From contig JAUILN010000010.1 of the NCBI GenBank assembly GCA_030432695.1, forward strand, positions 297,603 through 361,602: 64,000 bases of DNA, read 5' to 3'. The position numbers were made by a program, and so were the translations under genes. This DNA comes from a bacterium. Its GTDB lineage: Bacteria; Planctomycetota; UBA1135; UBA2386. A model generated the notes under the pieces. It was not told the origin of the DNA. It was given only the letters and a program-made list of their open reading frames with translations, and did no database searches. Shown here one piece after another: positions 43,581 through 51,651 of this stretch (position 1 is the stretch's first letter; the number at the start of each line of letters is the position of its first letter).

Positions 43581-44093
43581 ATGCTGAAGAACCTGGCCAG
43601 GGGCCTGTTGATCTGCCTGACTCCCGTCGCCTTCGGTTGCGGATCAGGTGAAGTGAAGTCTGACGGCAACGACGGCGCGCCGAGCGAGGCGATCGCCGCG
43701 CTGCGGGCCAACGCTTCGGAGGTCGCAGCCCGACCCGAGCACGACGCGGATCGGGTGACGGTGCAGCACATCCTCATCGCCTTCGCCGGATCGAACCGCT
43801 CGACCCAGACGCGCTCCAAGGAAGAAGCCGAAGCGCTCGCGGCGGAACTCTTCCAGAAGGCGAACTCTGGCGAGGACTTCGCAACGCTGATGCGCAACCA
43901 CTCGAACGACCCCGGACCCGGCGAGTACGGGATGAGCGGCCGATCCGGCAAGCCCGGTGACTTCCCCCGCGCGAACATGGCCCTGGCGTTCGGCGACGTC
44001 GGATGGCGGCTCGAAGTCGGAGAGATCGGCGTCGCCGCCTACGACCCCGTCCGCAGCGGATTCGGCTGGCACCTGATCAAGCGGGTCGAGTGA
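43581..44093 (+). CDS. Parvulin-type peptidyl-prolyl isomerase lipoprotein
   Basis: The start is the ATG at 43581; it gives a lipoprotein signal (GLLICLTPVAFGCGSGE, lipobox AFGC). The 170-residue protein carries a rotamase domain: VTVQHILIAFAG, KEEAEALAAELFQKANSGED, FATLMRNHSNDPGPGEYGMS, VGEIGVAAYDPVRSGFGWHL. Parvulins of the PpiC/SurA type assist folding of exported proteins outside the cytoplasmic membrane. The gene is divergent from the coiled-coil gene and converges with LarA; a palindromic repeat follows its stop. Confidence 0.85.
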   Translation: MLKNLARGLLICLTPVAFGCGSGEVKSDGNDGAPSEAIAALRANASEVAARPEHDADRVTVQHILIAFAGSNRSTQTRSKEEAEALAAELFQKANSGEDFATLMRNHSNDPGPGEYGMSGRSGKPGDFPRANMALAFGDVGWRLEVGEIGVAAYDPVRSGFGWHLIKRVE

Positions 44094-44099
44094 CCGTTC

Positions 44100-44136
44100 T
44101 TCTTCCGGTCTCGTGCCTGGCACCGAACCGGAAGGA
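44100..44136. repeat. Extragenic palindrome 2, GTGCCWGGCAC core
   Basis: TTCTTCCGGTCTCGTGCC and GGCACCGAACCGGAAGGAA form an imperfect palindrome around T44118. The core GTGCCTGGCAC and the outer TTCCGG/CCGGAA arms pair. It lies between the stops of the parvulin gene (44093) and LarA (44143). On the minus strand both this and the first palindrome follow a TGAGC stop context and a TTTTC run. Confidence 0.65.
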
Positions 44137-44142
44137 AAACGC

Positions 44143-45411
44143 TCACCGCAGCCGGAACAGCAGCTCCCCCGCCTTCGGCACGTACAGCACGCCCTCGTCC
44201 TCCCGCCCCTCGAAGTCGGCGGGATCGATCGACGCCGGATCGCGGTAGCCCAGCGCGATCTTCTCGCAGACCGCGCGCGGGATGCCGGTCGCCAGCGTGA
44301 CCTTCACCCGCGGCCGCTCCACGCCATCCTCGAAAGAGCCGTCGCCCCGCACGTGCGTGGAGTGCGCCAGCACGCCCCAGGGCTCGTGCTCGAAACGGTC
44401 CCACTGCTTCACGAACCAGTCGCGGACGTGGTAGCCGATCCGCTCCAGCACGTGCCCGTGCACGCGGCTCACCTCGGTGACGTGCGGCGCCCAGAGGATC
44501 ACCTCGCCGCCATCGGCGACCACCGGCTCGGTCTTGTACATCCCCTTCCCCGCGGTCCACACGTCGGCATACATCGCCGGCATCCGCGCCAGCACGGTGT
44601 GGAACGGCTTGTCGCACCAGCGCACGTGGACCTGCGCCGACAGGTCGGCCGCAGCGCTCCAGGCCACCTCCGGCGTGCCGTGGTAGAGCCCCGCCAGCGT
44701 CCCGTCGCCCGGCCGCACCACCATGCAGAGCGCCCGCTTGTCGGCCTTCACCATCGCCGCGCAGCGATCGAGCACCTCGCGCACCGGCGTGTGCTTCACG
44801 CCGATGATCCCGCGGTTGGTGATCAGGGCACCGAGCCAGTGGAAGAAGTCGATGATCAGCTTCCCGGAGATCCCAGGGAACAGGTACTTGTTGCCGCCCG
44901 AGTAGCCGGCCACCTCGTGCGGGAACACCGGGCCGAGGATCAGGATGCGGTCGAACTCCACCGCGCGCCGGTTGATGTGCACCGGCACCTCGAGCGACAG
45001 CCTGCCGTCGCTGATCTCCTCGACCTGCCGCGGTGTGAAGCGACCGACCTCGACCAGTTCCCCGGCCTGGTCCCAGGCGTGGTTGTGCAGCCGCACCTTC
45101 GGGAAGTCGCGCGCGTGCTGCTCCGCCGAGCCGAGCCCCAGGTGCGCACGCATCGCGTCGTCGGCCATCGGCTGGTGGGTGCCGAGCGCGATCAGCACGT
45201 CGAGGCTCGCCACCCGGGCCTGCAGCGCGGCATGCACCGCGGCGAAGACCTCGGCCAGGGGGCAGGTCCGGGTTCCGTCGGGCACCAGCACCAAGACCCG
45301 CTCGCCGTCGACGTCCCAACCGTCGCACGCCTCGGTCACCACCTGGCGCAGGTCGTCGGCCGAAAGGGTCGCATCGGGGGCACCGCGTCCTGAACTCTGC
45401 ATGCCGCGCAT
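44143..45411 (-). CDS. larA: LarA-type nickel-dependent racemase/epimerase
   Basis: The 422-residue protein has LarA N-terminal motifs: VLVLVPDGTRTCPLAEVF, LIALGTHQPM. Its C-terminal region reads GPVFPHEVAGYSGGNKYLFP, GISGKLIIDFFHW and NRGIIGVKHTPVREVLD. LarA uses a nickel-pincer cofactor to racemise lactate, or epimerise other 2-hydroxyacids and sugar acids. LarB/C/E synthesis genes are not in this window. It is encoded nine bases after the FGGY kinase gene on the same strand, so its substrate may be a hydroxyacid from sugar breakdown. Two ATGs (45411, 45402) are possible starts. Confidence 0.75.
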   Translation of the reverse strand: MRGMQSSGRGAPDATLSADDLRQVVTEACDGWDVDGERVLVLVPDGTRTCPLAEVFAAVHAALQARVASLDVLIALGTHQPMADDAMRAHLGLGSAEQHARDFPKVRLHNHAWDQAGELVEVGRFTPRQVEEISDGRLSLEVPVHINRRAVEFDRILILGPVFPHEVAGYSGGNKYLFPGISGKLIIDFFHWLGALITNRGIIGVKHTPVREVLDRCAAMVKADKRALCMVVRPGDGTLAGLYHGTPEVAWSAAADLSAQVHVRWCDKPFHTVLARMPAMYADVWTAGKGMYKTEPVVADGGEVILWAPHVTEVSRVHGHVLERIGYHVRDWFVKQWDRFEHEPWGVLAHSTHVRGDGSFEDGVERPRVKVTLATGIPRAVCEKIALGYRDPASIDPADFEGREDEGVLYVPKAGELLFRLR

Positions 45412-45420
45412 CGTGGCGCG

Positions 45421-46830
45421 TCAGCCGGGCTCGTGCACCTGTGCCGCCGAGAACCGGAAGCCGTCGTCGATCCCCAGCGCCATGCAGGCCAACCGCACCG
45501 CACCGACCGCCGAAGACTCGACGCTGTCCGCGACCTCGAGCGGCCGACCGAGCCGCGTCGCCAGCAGCCGCCCGACCAACGCCGAGCGCGCCAGACCACC
45601 GCCGACCCGGATCGACGTGGCCGCGCCACCGCCCGCCTCGGCTGCGCGTTCGTCCAACGCCTCGACGATCCGCGCGACCGGCTCCACCACGCCGACGACC
45701 ACCGCCCGCGCCAGCTCGGCGCGGCCGTGGCCGTAGCCCAGACCTGCGAACGCGCCGCGCGCGATGTCCCCGGCGTCGTAGTCGGGGAATCGCTCGCCAC
45801 CGAGTCGCGGATCGAAGACCGGCAGTTCCGCGTCGACCCGCGCCGATCCGGCCGCCTCGAGCAGCGCCGGCACCGCGCGCTCCGGGTCGAGTTCGGCGAA
45901 CAGCACCGACGCCGCCCACTCCATCGCCCGCCCGACGTTCGACACCGCCCCGCCCACCACCGTGCGCTCGCCGTCGAGCACGTAGCGGAACAGGCCCGCC
46001 GACGCGACCGACGTCGACGCATGGCCGAGCCGCCGTGCCGCACCGCTGGTGCCGAGGGTCACCGAGACGACCCCCGGGTCGTCGCCGCCCACGCCGAAGT
46101 GCGCCAGCACGCCATCGGTCGCGCCCACCACCAACCGCAGGTCGGCCGGCAGGCCCAACCGCTCGCAGACCCCCGGGCGCCAGCCGTGGAACACCGCGGT
46201 GGTCGGCACCACCGAGGCCAGCCGGGACGACTCGACGTCGGCGCGCTGCAGCGCCTCCGCGTCCCAGGCACCGACCCGCGCATCGAACAGCCCGGTGGCG
46301 CTCGCCAACGACGCGTCGACCACGTCGAGTTCGCACCACCTCTTCAGCAGCAGCTCCTTGGCCGAGGCGAACCGCGCCGCGTCGCGCCAGCCGGGTTCCC
46401 CGGAAGCCAGCAACGCCGGCACCCGGCACAACCACGACGACGTGTGCGGCGGCGTGCCGGTCCGCTCGTGCAACCCGCGCAGCCGCGCCGGCTCGGCGCG
46501 CAACATCGCGAGCTGCTCGGCACCGACCGCATCGGCCCACGTCGACAACCAGGTCGTCGCAGAGCCCCCGCGATCCACCCCCAGCACGCCGTGCATCGCC
46601 GACGACAGCACCACGGCCGACGGCCCGTGCGGGGCGAGTTCCGCCACCACCGCTTCGGCCGCGGCGACCAGGGCATCCGGGTCCTGCAGCGAACGCGCCC
46701 CGTGTTCGGCCGCACAGCGCCGACTCGCCGTAGCGAGCACTTCACCGCGCGCCGCGTCGACCAGCACCGCCTTCGCGTTGGTCGTGCCCAGGTCGAGCGC
46801 CAGCACCTTTCCGGTCACAGATCGAGACAT
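45421..46830 (-). CDS. FGGY-family carbohydrate kinase
   Basis: The 469-residue protein has the actin-like fold of FGGY kinases: VLALDLGTTNAKAVLVDAAR at residues 9-28 (phosphate 1), DGVLAHFGVGGDDPGVVSVT, LGTSGAARRLG, and near the end IRVGGGLARSALVGRLLATR. Gluconokinase- and xylulokinase-type enzymes both fit; I cannot choose the sugar. It phosphorylates a sugar in the cytoplasm with ATP. It is transcribed with LarA downstream. TAGCCT lies nine bases before its ATG. Confidence 0.85.
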   Translation of the reverse strand: MSRSVTGKVLALDLGTTNAKAVLVDAARGEVLATASRRCAAEHGARSLQDPDALVAAAEAVVAELAPHGPSAVVLSSAMHGVLGVDRGGSATTWLSTWADAVGAEQLAMLRAEPARLRGLHERTGTPPHTSSWLCRVPALLASGEPGWRDAARFASAKELLLKRWCELDVVDASLASATGLFDARVGAWDAEALQRADVESSRLASVVPTTAVFHGWRPGVCERLGLPADLRLVVGATDGVLAHFGVGGDDPGVVSVTLGTSGAARRLGHASTSVASAGLFRYVLDGERTVVGGAVSNVGRAMEWAASVLFAELDPERAVPALLEAAGSARVDAELPVFDPRLGGERFPDYDAGDIARGAFAGLGYGHGRAELARAVVVGVVEPVARIVEALDERAAEAGGGAATSIRVGGGLARSALVGRLLATRLGRPLEVADSVESSAVGAVRLACMALGIDDGFRFSAAQVHEPG

Positions 46831-46839
46831 CCGGCGCCC

Positions 46840-46845
46840 AGGCTA
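46840..46845 (-). promoter_or_regulatory. Candidate -10 box for the FGGY kinase gene
   Basis: On the minus strand TAGCCT ends nine bases before the ATG at 46830. No Shine-Dalgarno is visible. Confidence 0.35.
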
Positions 46846-47094
46846 ACCCCGCCATGCCGCCGGCAACATCGCACGGCCAGGGAAGCACCGGACGAGGGAA
46901 TCCCCGAAGAATCCCGCAGCACTTCCTCAAGCCCGATCCCGATCCGAGCCGATGCAGGGGGTGCCGCGCGAGGCATCGCCCGGCGGGTGGCTCACACGCC
47001 CGCTTCCCCGCGCACGACCGAACACCCTGACTGTCCCTCGAGTCGGCCCGCGGCTCACCCCCGCAGGCCGTCGCGATCCGTTCCAAGATCCCAG

Positions 47095-47139
47095 CCAGCC
47101 CCCCTGTTCCGCGAGGAGCAGGGGGGCTGGTTCTTTATT
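47095..47139 (+). terminator. Strong intrinsic terminator without an upstream gene
   Basis: CCAGCCCCCCTG (47095-47106) pairs perfectly with CAGGGGGGCTGG (47119-47130), with a 12-base loop, and is followed by TTCTTTATT. It can only serve plus-strand transcription, because the left side lacks an A-tract. The nearest plus-strand gene upstream is the parvulin gene, 3 kb away. Confidence 0.7.
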
Positions 47140-47249
47140 GGGCTCAACCAGGACCAACTCTCGACAGCAGGAACTTCGGATCCAGTTCCCCACTCGCTGG
47201 ATCGGGAGTTTCCCGGAAGGCGCGCGACTCCGGATCCGACCGCGCTGCG

Positions 47250-47579
47250 TCACTCGCGCGCGCCCTGGCGGAACGACTGCACGCTCCAGCCGAGGAACGG
47301 GGCCGACCGCTCCATGTGGATCTCGACGAAGCGCTCGCCCGGTGCGAAGAACCGCCCTTCGACACTGTAGCTGAGCAGGTTGCTGCCGTAGCGCACCCGC
47401 TCGACGCTCAGGCCGGCGGGGTCGACCCCGAACTGCGCGACGCCCTGCTTCATCACCTCGACCGGGTCGGGCCGCGACACGACGTTGGCCACCTGCCAAC
47501 CGGCGAACAGGACCAGCAGCAGCAGCGCCGCGCGGACTCCAGGGCGACGGGAAGAACGGGATGCGGTCGGGTCGGACAT
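47250..47579 (-). CDS. Small membrane-anchored hypothetical protein, 109 aa
   Basis: The ATG at 47579 has GGAGGAAGT directly upstream, so this start is firm; the longer frame to 48593 crosses the YdcF gene and is rejected. Residues about 16-33 form one membrane segment (RAALLLLVLFAGWQVANV). The periplasmic part (RVRYGSNLLSYSVEGRFFAP, GERFVEIHMERSAPFLGWSV) is beta-rich. I do not recognise a family. It lies downstream of the YdcF gene on the same strand. Confidence 0.6.
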   Translation of the reverse strand: MSDPTASRSSRRPGVRAALLLLVLFAGWQVANVVSRPDPVEVMKQGVAQFGVDPAGLSVERVRYGSNLLSYSVEGRFFAPGERFVEIHMERSAPFLGWSVQSFRQGARE

Positions 47580-47701
47580 ACTTCCTCCAGGGATCTGGCG
47601 CCCGGCCCCCAGCGGCCGGCGCGCCGCACGTGGCCGACTCGTTCGCCCTCCTGTCACCCCCCACTCCCCCGCACCCAACCGCCAAGGCGAGCAGGCATCG
47701 T

Positions 47702-48454
47702 TCACCTGTCCGCGCCGAACCGCGCGACCTCGTACCACGCGCGACCGAGCAGTTCGTGCAGCGCGTACCACGACGCCGCGACCGACTTGTACTCCGGCAC
47801 GAACGCCTCCAGCGACCACTCGAAGCGCGGCGGGTAGGCGGTCGGTGCCGGCAGCACCTGCATGCCCTGATCCTCGAACGACGCGACCGAGCGAGCCATG
47901 TGCAGCGCGTCGGTCACCAGCACCGCGGTGTCGATGCCCTGCTCCCGGAGTAGCTCGGCGCTGAACACCGCATTGCCGAAGGTGTCGAGTGACCGTTCCT
48001 CCAGCCACCGGGGCGCGAGACCCAGGTCGGTCGTCGCGGCATCGGCCATCAGCGCGGCGAGCGACGGCGTGCCTTCGGAGGGGACTCCGCCAGAGACCAA
48101 CAGCGGCAGACCACTCGCCTTCGCGACACGCACCCCATAGCGCAGCCGCCGCATCGTCACCTCGTCGACCGCGGGCCCGCCATACTCCGGCGCGTGCTCG
48201 CGGAAGCCCGCCGACAACACCACCACCGCGGCACGCTCGGGCCACGTCCGTTGCATCTCGAGCGGCTCGTAACGCGGCACGAGCGCCATCAGCAGCGCCG
48301 CCACCGCGGGCGTCGAGGTCAGCCACAGCAACGCGCAGCCGCTCCACGCCAGCAACCTGCCGAGCCGCGGCCGCCGCTTCAGGAGCAACAGCCCGACCAG
48401 CAGCGGCAGGAGACCGCAGAGCGGCGGGAGGATCAGACTCTTCAGCAACCACAT
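47702..48454 (-). CDS. YdcF-family (DUF218) membrane protein
   Basis: The 250-residue protein starts with two membrane segments (SLILPPLCGLLPLLVGLLLL and LLAWSGCALLWLTSTPAVAA), then the DUF218 fold: AAVVVLSAGF, RRLRYGVRVAKASGLPLLVS, GG, EERSLDTFGNAVFSAELLRE, TDALHMARSVASF. The ElyC/SanA group affects envelope polysaccharides and vancomycin tolerance in E. coli. Its role here is probably at the envelope. The start at 48454 gives a good N-terminus; a GTG 27 bases upstream is possible. It is divergent from the MOSC gene. Confidence 0.8.
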   Translation of the reverse strand: MWLLKSLILPPLCGLLPLLVGLLLLKRRPRLGRLLAWSGCALLWLTSTPAVAALLMALVPRYEPLEMQRTWPERAAVVVLSAGFREHAPEYGGPAVDEVTMRRLRYGVRVAKASGLPLLVSGGVPSEGTPSLAALMADAATTDLGLAPRWLEERSLDTFGNAVFSAELLREQGIDTAVLVTDALHMARSVASFEDQGMQVLPAPTAYPPRFEWSLEAFVPEYKSVAASWYALHELLGRAWYEVARFGADR

Positions 48455-48508
48455 CGCGTCGAGGAACGCACCAGGCACGATAGTCTCGCGGACGACGCCG
48501 ACGTTCCC

Positions 48509-49009
48509 ATGCCCGAACTCCACGAACTCCTGTCCCACCTGCCCGACACCGGCCGGCTCGAATGGATCGGCCTGCGGCCGGCGCGGCTGGCATCGATCGA
48601 GGTCGTCGAGGCGGTCGATGCCGTCACCGACCAGGGCCTTGCCGGCGACCGTGCGCAGGGCGGCAAGCGGCAGGTCACGCTGATCCAGGCCGAGCACCTG
48701 CCGGTCGTCGCGTCGCTCTGTGGCCGCGAGCGGGTCGATCCGAGCCTGCTGCGCCGCAACCTGCTGGTCCGCGGGATCAACCTGCTGGCGTTGAAGGACC
48801 GGCGCTTCCGCATCGGCGACGCACTGCTGGAAGGCACCGGGCCCTGCCCCCCGTGCTCGCGGATGGAGGAGAACCTCGGCGCCTTCGGCTACCAGGCGAT
48901 GCGCGGCCACGGCGGGATCACCGCCCGCGTCGTCTCCGGCGGCCGGATCTCGCGCGGCGACGCGGTGGTCGTCGAACCCGCGGAACCCGCACCCGAACAG
49001 CTCCCATGA
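48509..49009 (+). CDS. MOSC-domain protein
   Basis: The 166-residue protein consists of one MOSC domain: IEVVEAVDAVTDQGLAGDRA, QVTLIQAEHLPVV, LLRRNLLVRGINLLALKDRR, FRIGDALLEGTGPCPPCSRM. The Cys in TGPCPPC is the position thought to carry a sulfur or metal in MOSC proteins, which handle molybdenum cofactor or S/N transfer reactions. No N-terminal MOSC_N barrel is present, so it is the short YiiM-like form. The stop overlaps the next gene's ATG (ATGA at 49006-49009). Confidence 0.8.
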   Translation: MPELHELLSHLPDTGRLEWIGLRPARLASIEVVEAVDAVTDQGLAGDRAQGGKRQVTLIQAEHLPVVASLCGRERVDPSLLRRNLLVRGINLLALKDRRFRIGDALLEGTGPCPPCSRMEENLGAFGYQAMRGHGGITARVVSGGRISRGDAVVVEPAEPAPEQLP

Positions 49010-51618
49010 TGCGCCCCTTCCTGTTCCCGGCCGGCCTCCTCGCGGTCCTCTCCACCTCCGTCTCGCCGCGCTGCCAGGATGCGAACGAACTGCTGACCGC
49101 CGAGCGCTTCGGTGACTTCGCCTTCCGCAGCCTCGGCCCCTGCCTGACCACCGGCCGCATCGCCGACCTCGAGATCGATCCCAACGACCCGGACGTCTGG
49201 TATCTCGCCAGCGGCTCAGGCGGTCTGTTCAAGACCACCGACCGCGGCAACCACTGGCGGCCGATCTTCGACGACTACCCGTCCTACTCGCTCGGCTGCG
49301 TGGTCGTCGATCCGCGCGACTCCAACACGGTCTGGCTCGGCACCGGCGAGAACACCCACAACCGCAGCGCGTCGTGGGGCCAGGGCGTCTTCAAGTCGAC
49401 CGACGCCGGCGCCACCTGGCGGCAGGTCGGTCTCGCCGACTCGCAGAAGATCCAGCGCATCCTGATCGATCCACGCGACACGCAGACCGTCTATGTCGCG
49501 GCCGCCGGCCCGCTCTGGAACTCCGGCGGCGACCGCGGTCTCTACAAGACCACCGACGGCGGCGCCCATTGGCTGCGCGTCCTGCACGTCAGCGACGACA
49601 CCGGCATCACCGAGGCCTGCTTCAAACCCGGTGATCCCGACACGCTGTATGCCGCCGCCTACCAGCGCCGTCGCCACAATGCGATGACGATCGGCGGTGG
49701 CCCCGAGGCCGGCATCCTGCGCAGCACCGACGCGGGCGCGACCTGGCAGAGGATCGAGAACGGCCTGCCCGCCGGCGAGAAGGGCCGCATCGCCCTGGCG
49801 GTCGATCCCCGCCATCCCGAGCGCATCCACGCGATGGTGGTGATGCGCGGCAAGGAAGGCGGCACCTTCCTGTCGGAGGACGGCGGCGATTCCTGGAGGA
49901 AGCTCTCCGACGAGTATGGCGGCGACCCGCAGTACTACGGCGAACTCTCGGTCGCGCCCGACGGGACCCTATGGAACGTCTCGGTGTTCCTGATGCGCAG
50001 CCGGGACCTGGGCGCGCATTGGGAGGCGATGCGCTATCCCATCCACGTCGACCACCACGAGATCGTCTTCGACCCGGCGAACCCCGGCCACTTCTGGGCC
50101 GGCAACGACGGTGGCCTGTACGAGACCTTCGACGACGGCGCGAGCTGGCGGCACTTCACCAACCTGCCGCTGTCGCAGTTCTATCGGGTCAGCGCCGACA
50201 CCTCGCGGCCGTTCTATCGGGTGGCTGGCGGCGCGCAGGACAATGGCACGATCGCCGGCCCGTCGCGGAGCCTGAACCGCGTGGGCGTGCGCACCAGCGA
50301 GTGGTTTCGGATCGGCGGCGGCGACGGCTTCCAGTCCTGCTTCGACCCGCACCGCCCCGAGCTGGTCTACGGCCAATCGCAGAACGGCGCGCTCTACCGC
50401 CTCGACCTCGAGAGCGGCGAACGCACCGGCATCCGTCCTGGCGACGACGCCGAGCGCTGGCACTGGGACAGTCCCTTGCTCGTCAGCCGCCACGCGCCCG
50501 GCCGCCTCTACTACGCCGGCAACCGCCTGTTCCGCAGCGACGACCGCGGCGCGCACTGGACCGCGGTGAGCGACGACCTGACCCGCAACCTCGACCGCAC
50601 ACAGATGCCGATCATGGGCAAGGTCTGGGACGCGGACGCGATCGGCCTGCACCTCTATACGACCACGATGAGCGTGCTCACCGCGCTCGACGAATCGCCG
50701 CTGAAAGCCGGCCTGCTCTACACCGGCAGCGACGACGGCCTGATCCACGTCAGCGACGACGGCGGAGCCCCTTGGCGCCGCGCAGCCCCCTTGCCCGGCC
50801 CGCCGGAGCACAGCTACGTGACCGACCTGTTCGCGTCGCGCTCCGACTCCGACGTGGTGTTCGCCACCGTCAACGACTGGCAGAACGGCGACTTCCGGCC
50901 GTGGGTCCTGCGCAGCGACGACCGCGGCGCGAGCTGGACCGACATCACCGGCGACCTGCCGCAGCGCTCGGGCACCTGGTCGATCGTCCAGGACCGCGAG
51001 GCTCCGGACCTGCTGTTCGTCGGCACCGAGTTCGGCGTGTTCGCCACCGTCGACGGCGGCGCCCATTGGTTCGAGCTGCGGGGCGGCATCCCGCGCATCC
51101 AGGCCCGTGACCTGCTCGTGCAGTCCCAGTGGGACGACCTGCTGGTCGGCACCTTCGGCCGCGGCGCGTTCGTCCTCGACGACCTCTCGGCGCTGCGCGA
51201 CGTCGACGCCGAGTCCCTGGCCGCCGACGCGGCGCTGTTCCGCGTCCGCCCCGCGCCCCTGTTCGACGAACTCGGCATGGTCGAGGAGGTCTGGGGCGAC
51301 GTGGCCGCACCCAATCCGCCCTACGGCGCCACGCTGACCTCGCATCTCCGCGAGCCGCTGGCCGAAGGGGCACGCCCGGCCCTGCAGATCACCGACGAGG
51401 CGGGCGAGCAGGTGCGCCGGCTCCCGCTGCCCAACGAGGCCGGCATCCACCGGACCACCTGGGACCTGCGCCGTGAAGGCGAAGGACGCCGCCGCCGCGG
51501 TGGCGGGCCCCGGGTCGAGCCGGGCAGCTACTCGGCGACCCTCGGCCGCCTCCGCGGCGACGAGTTCGAGCCGATGACCGGTTCGGTACCTGTCGCAGTC
51601 GTGCCGCTCGAGCGCTGA
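49006..51618 (+). CDS. Secreted sortilin/VPS10-type beta-propeller protein 1
   Basis: The ATG at 49006 overlaps the MOSC stop. A signal peptide (PFLFPAGLLAVLSTSVSPRC) precedes about ten BNR/Asp-box blades: GGLFKTTDRGNHWRPIF, GVFKSTDAGATWRQVG, GLYKTTDGGAHWLRVL, GILRSTDAGATWQRI, LRSDDRGASWTDITG. The 870-residue layout resembles VPS10/sortilin and glycosyl-hydrolase-like propellers found in many planctomycete exported proteins. The C-terminal part (PALQITDEAGEQVRRLPLPN, TWDLRREG) is the usual tail beta domain. Its ligand or substrate is unknown. A paralogue is at 60022-62322. Confidence 0.8.
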   Translation: MMRPFLFPAGLLAVLSTSVSPRCQDANELLTAERFGDFAFRSLGPCLTTGRIADLEIDPNDPDVWYLASGSGGLFKTTDRGNHWRPIFDDYPSYSLGCVVVDPRDSNTVWLGTGENTHNRSASWGQGVFKSTDAGATWRQVGLADSQKIQRILIDPRDTQTVYVAAAGPLWNSGGDRGLYKTTDGGAHWLRVLHVSDDTGITEACFKPGDPDTLYAAAYQRRRHNAMTIGGGPEAGILRSTDAGATWQRIENGLPAGEKGRIALAVDPRHPERIHAMVVMRGKEGGTFLSEDGGDSWRKLSDEYGGDPQYYGELSVAPDGTLWNVSVFLMRSRDLGAHWEAMRYPIHVDHHEIVFDPANPGHFWAGNDGGLYETFDDGASWRHFTNLPLSQFYRVSADTSRPFYRVAGGAQDNGTIAGPSRSLNRVGVRTSEWFRIGGGDGFQSCFDPHRPELVYGQSQNGALYRLDLESGERTGIRPGDDAERWHWDSPLLVSRHAPGRLYYAGNRLFRSDDRGAHWTAVSDDLTRNLDRTQMPIMGKVWDADAIGLHLYTTTMSVLTALDESPLKAGLLYTGSDDGLIHVSDDGGAPWRRAAPLPGPPEHSYVTDLFASRSDSDVVFATVNDWQNGDFRPWVLRSDDRGASWTDITGDLPQRSGTWSIVQDREAPDLLFVGTEFGVFATVDGGAHWFELRGGIPRIQARDLLVQSQWDDLLVGTFGRGAFVLDDLSALRDVDAESLAADAALFRVRPAPLFDELGMVEEVWGDVAAPNPPYGATLTSHLREPLAEGARPALQITDEAGEQVRRLPLPNEAGIHRTTWDLRREGEGRRRRGGGPRVEPGSYSATLGRLRGDEFEPMTGSVPVAVVPLER

Positions 51619-51651
51619 TCGACCAACGCCGTGCACGTAGCATCTGCCGAC

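Larger units (their letters stand above)
46831..47249. other. Intergenic region with orphan terminator; possible ncRNA
   Basis: About 420 bases lie between two minus-strand genes. The plus strand has a strong terminator hairpin at 47095-47130 but no gene upstream on that strand. The TAGCCT box of the FGGY gene (46840-46845) is on the minus strand. I do not recognise tmRNA, SRP RNA, RNase P RNA or 6S RNA here. Confidence 0.4.

Noticed and set aside
46850..47090. tmRNA, SRP RNA or other known structural RNA before the orphan terminator
   Set aside because: No tRNA-like ends, no SRP Alu/GNAR-type motif and no recognisable core; left as an unknown candidate only.
21298..47620. GGCCCCCAGCGGCC hairpin-like strings near 21300 and 47607
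   Set aside because: Short stems in GC-rich DNA without T-tract or consistent position relative to stops; not enough for a repeat family or terminator.
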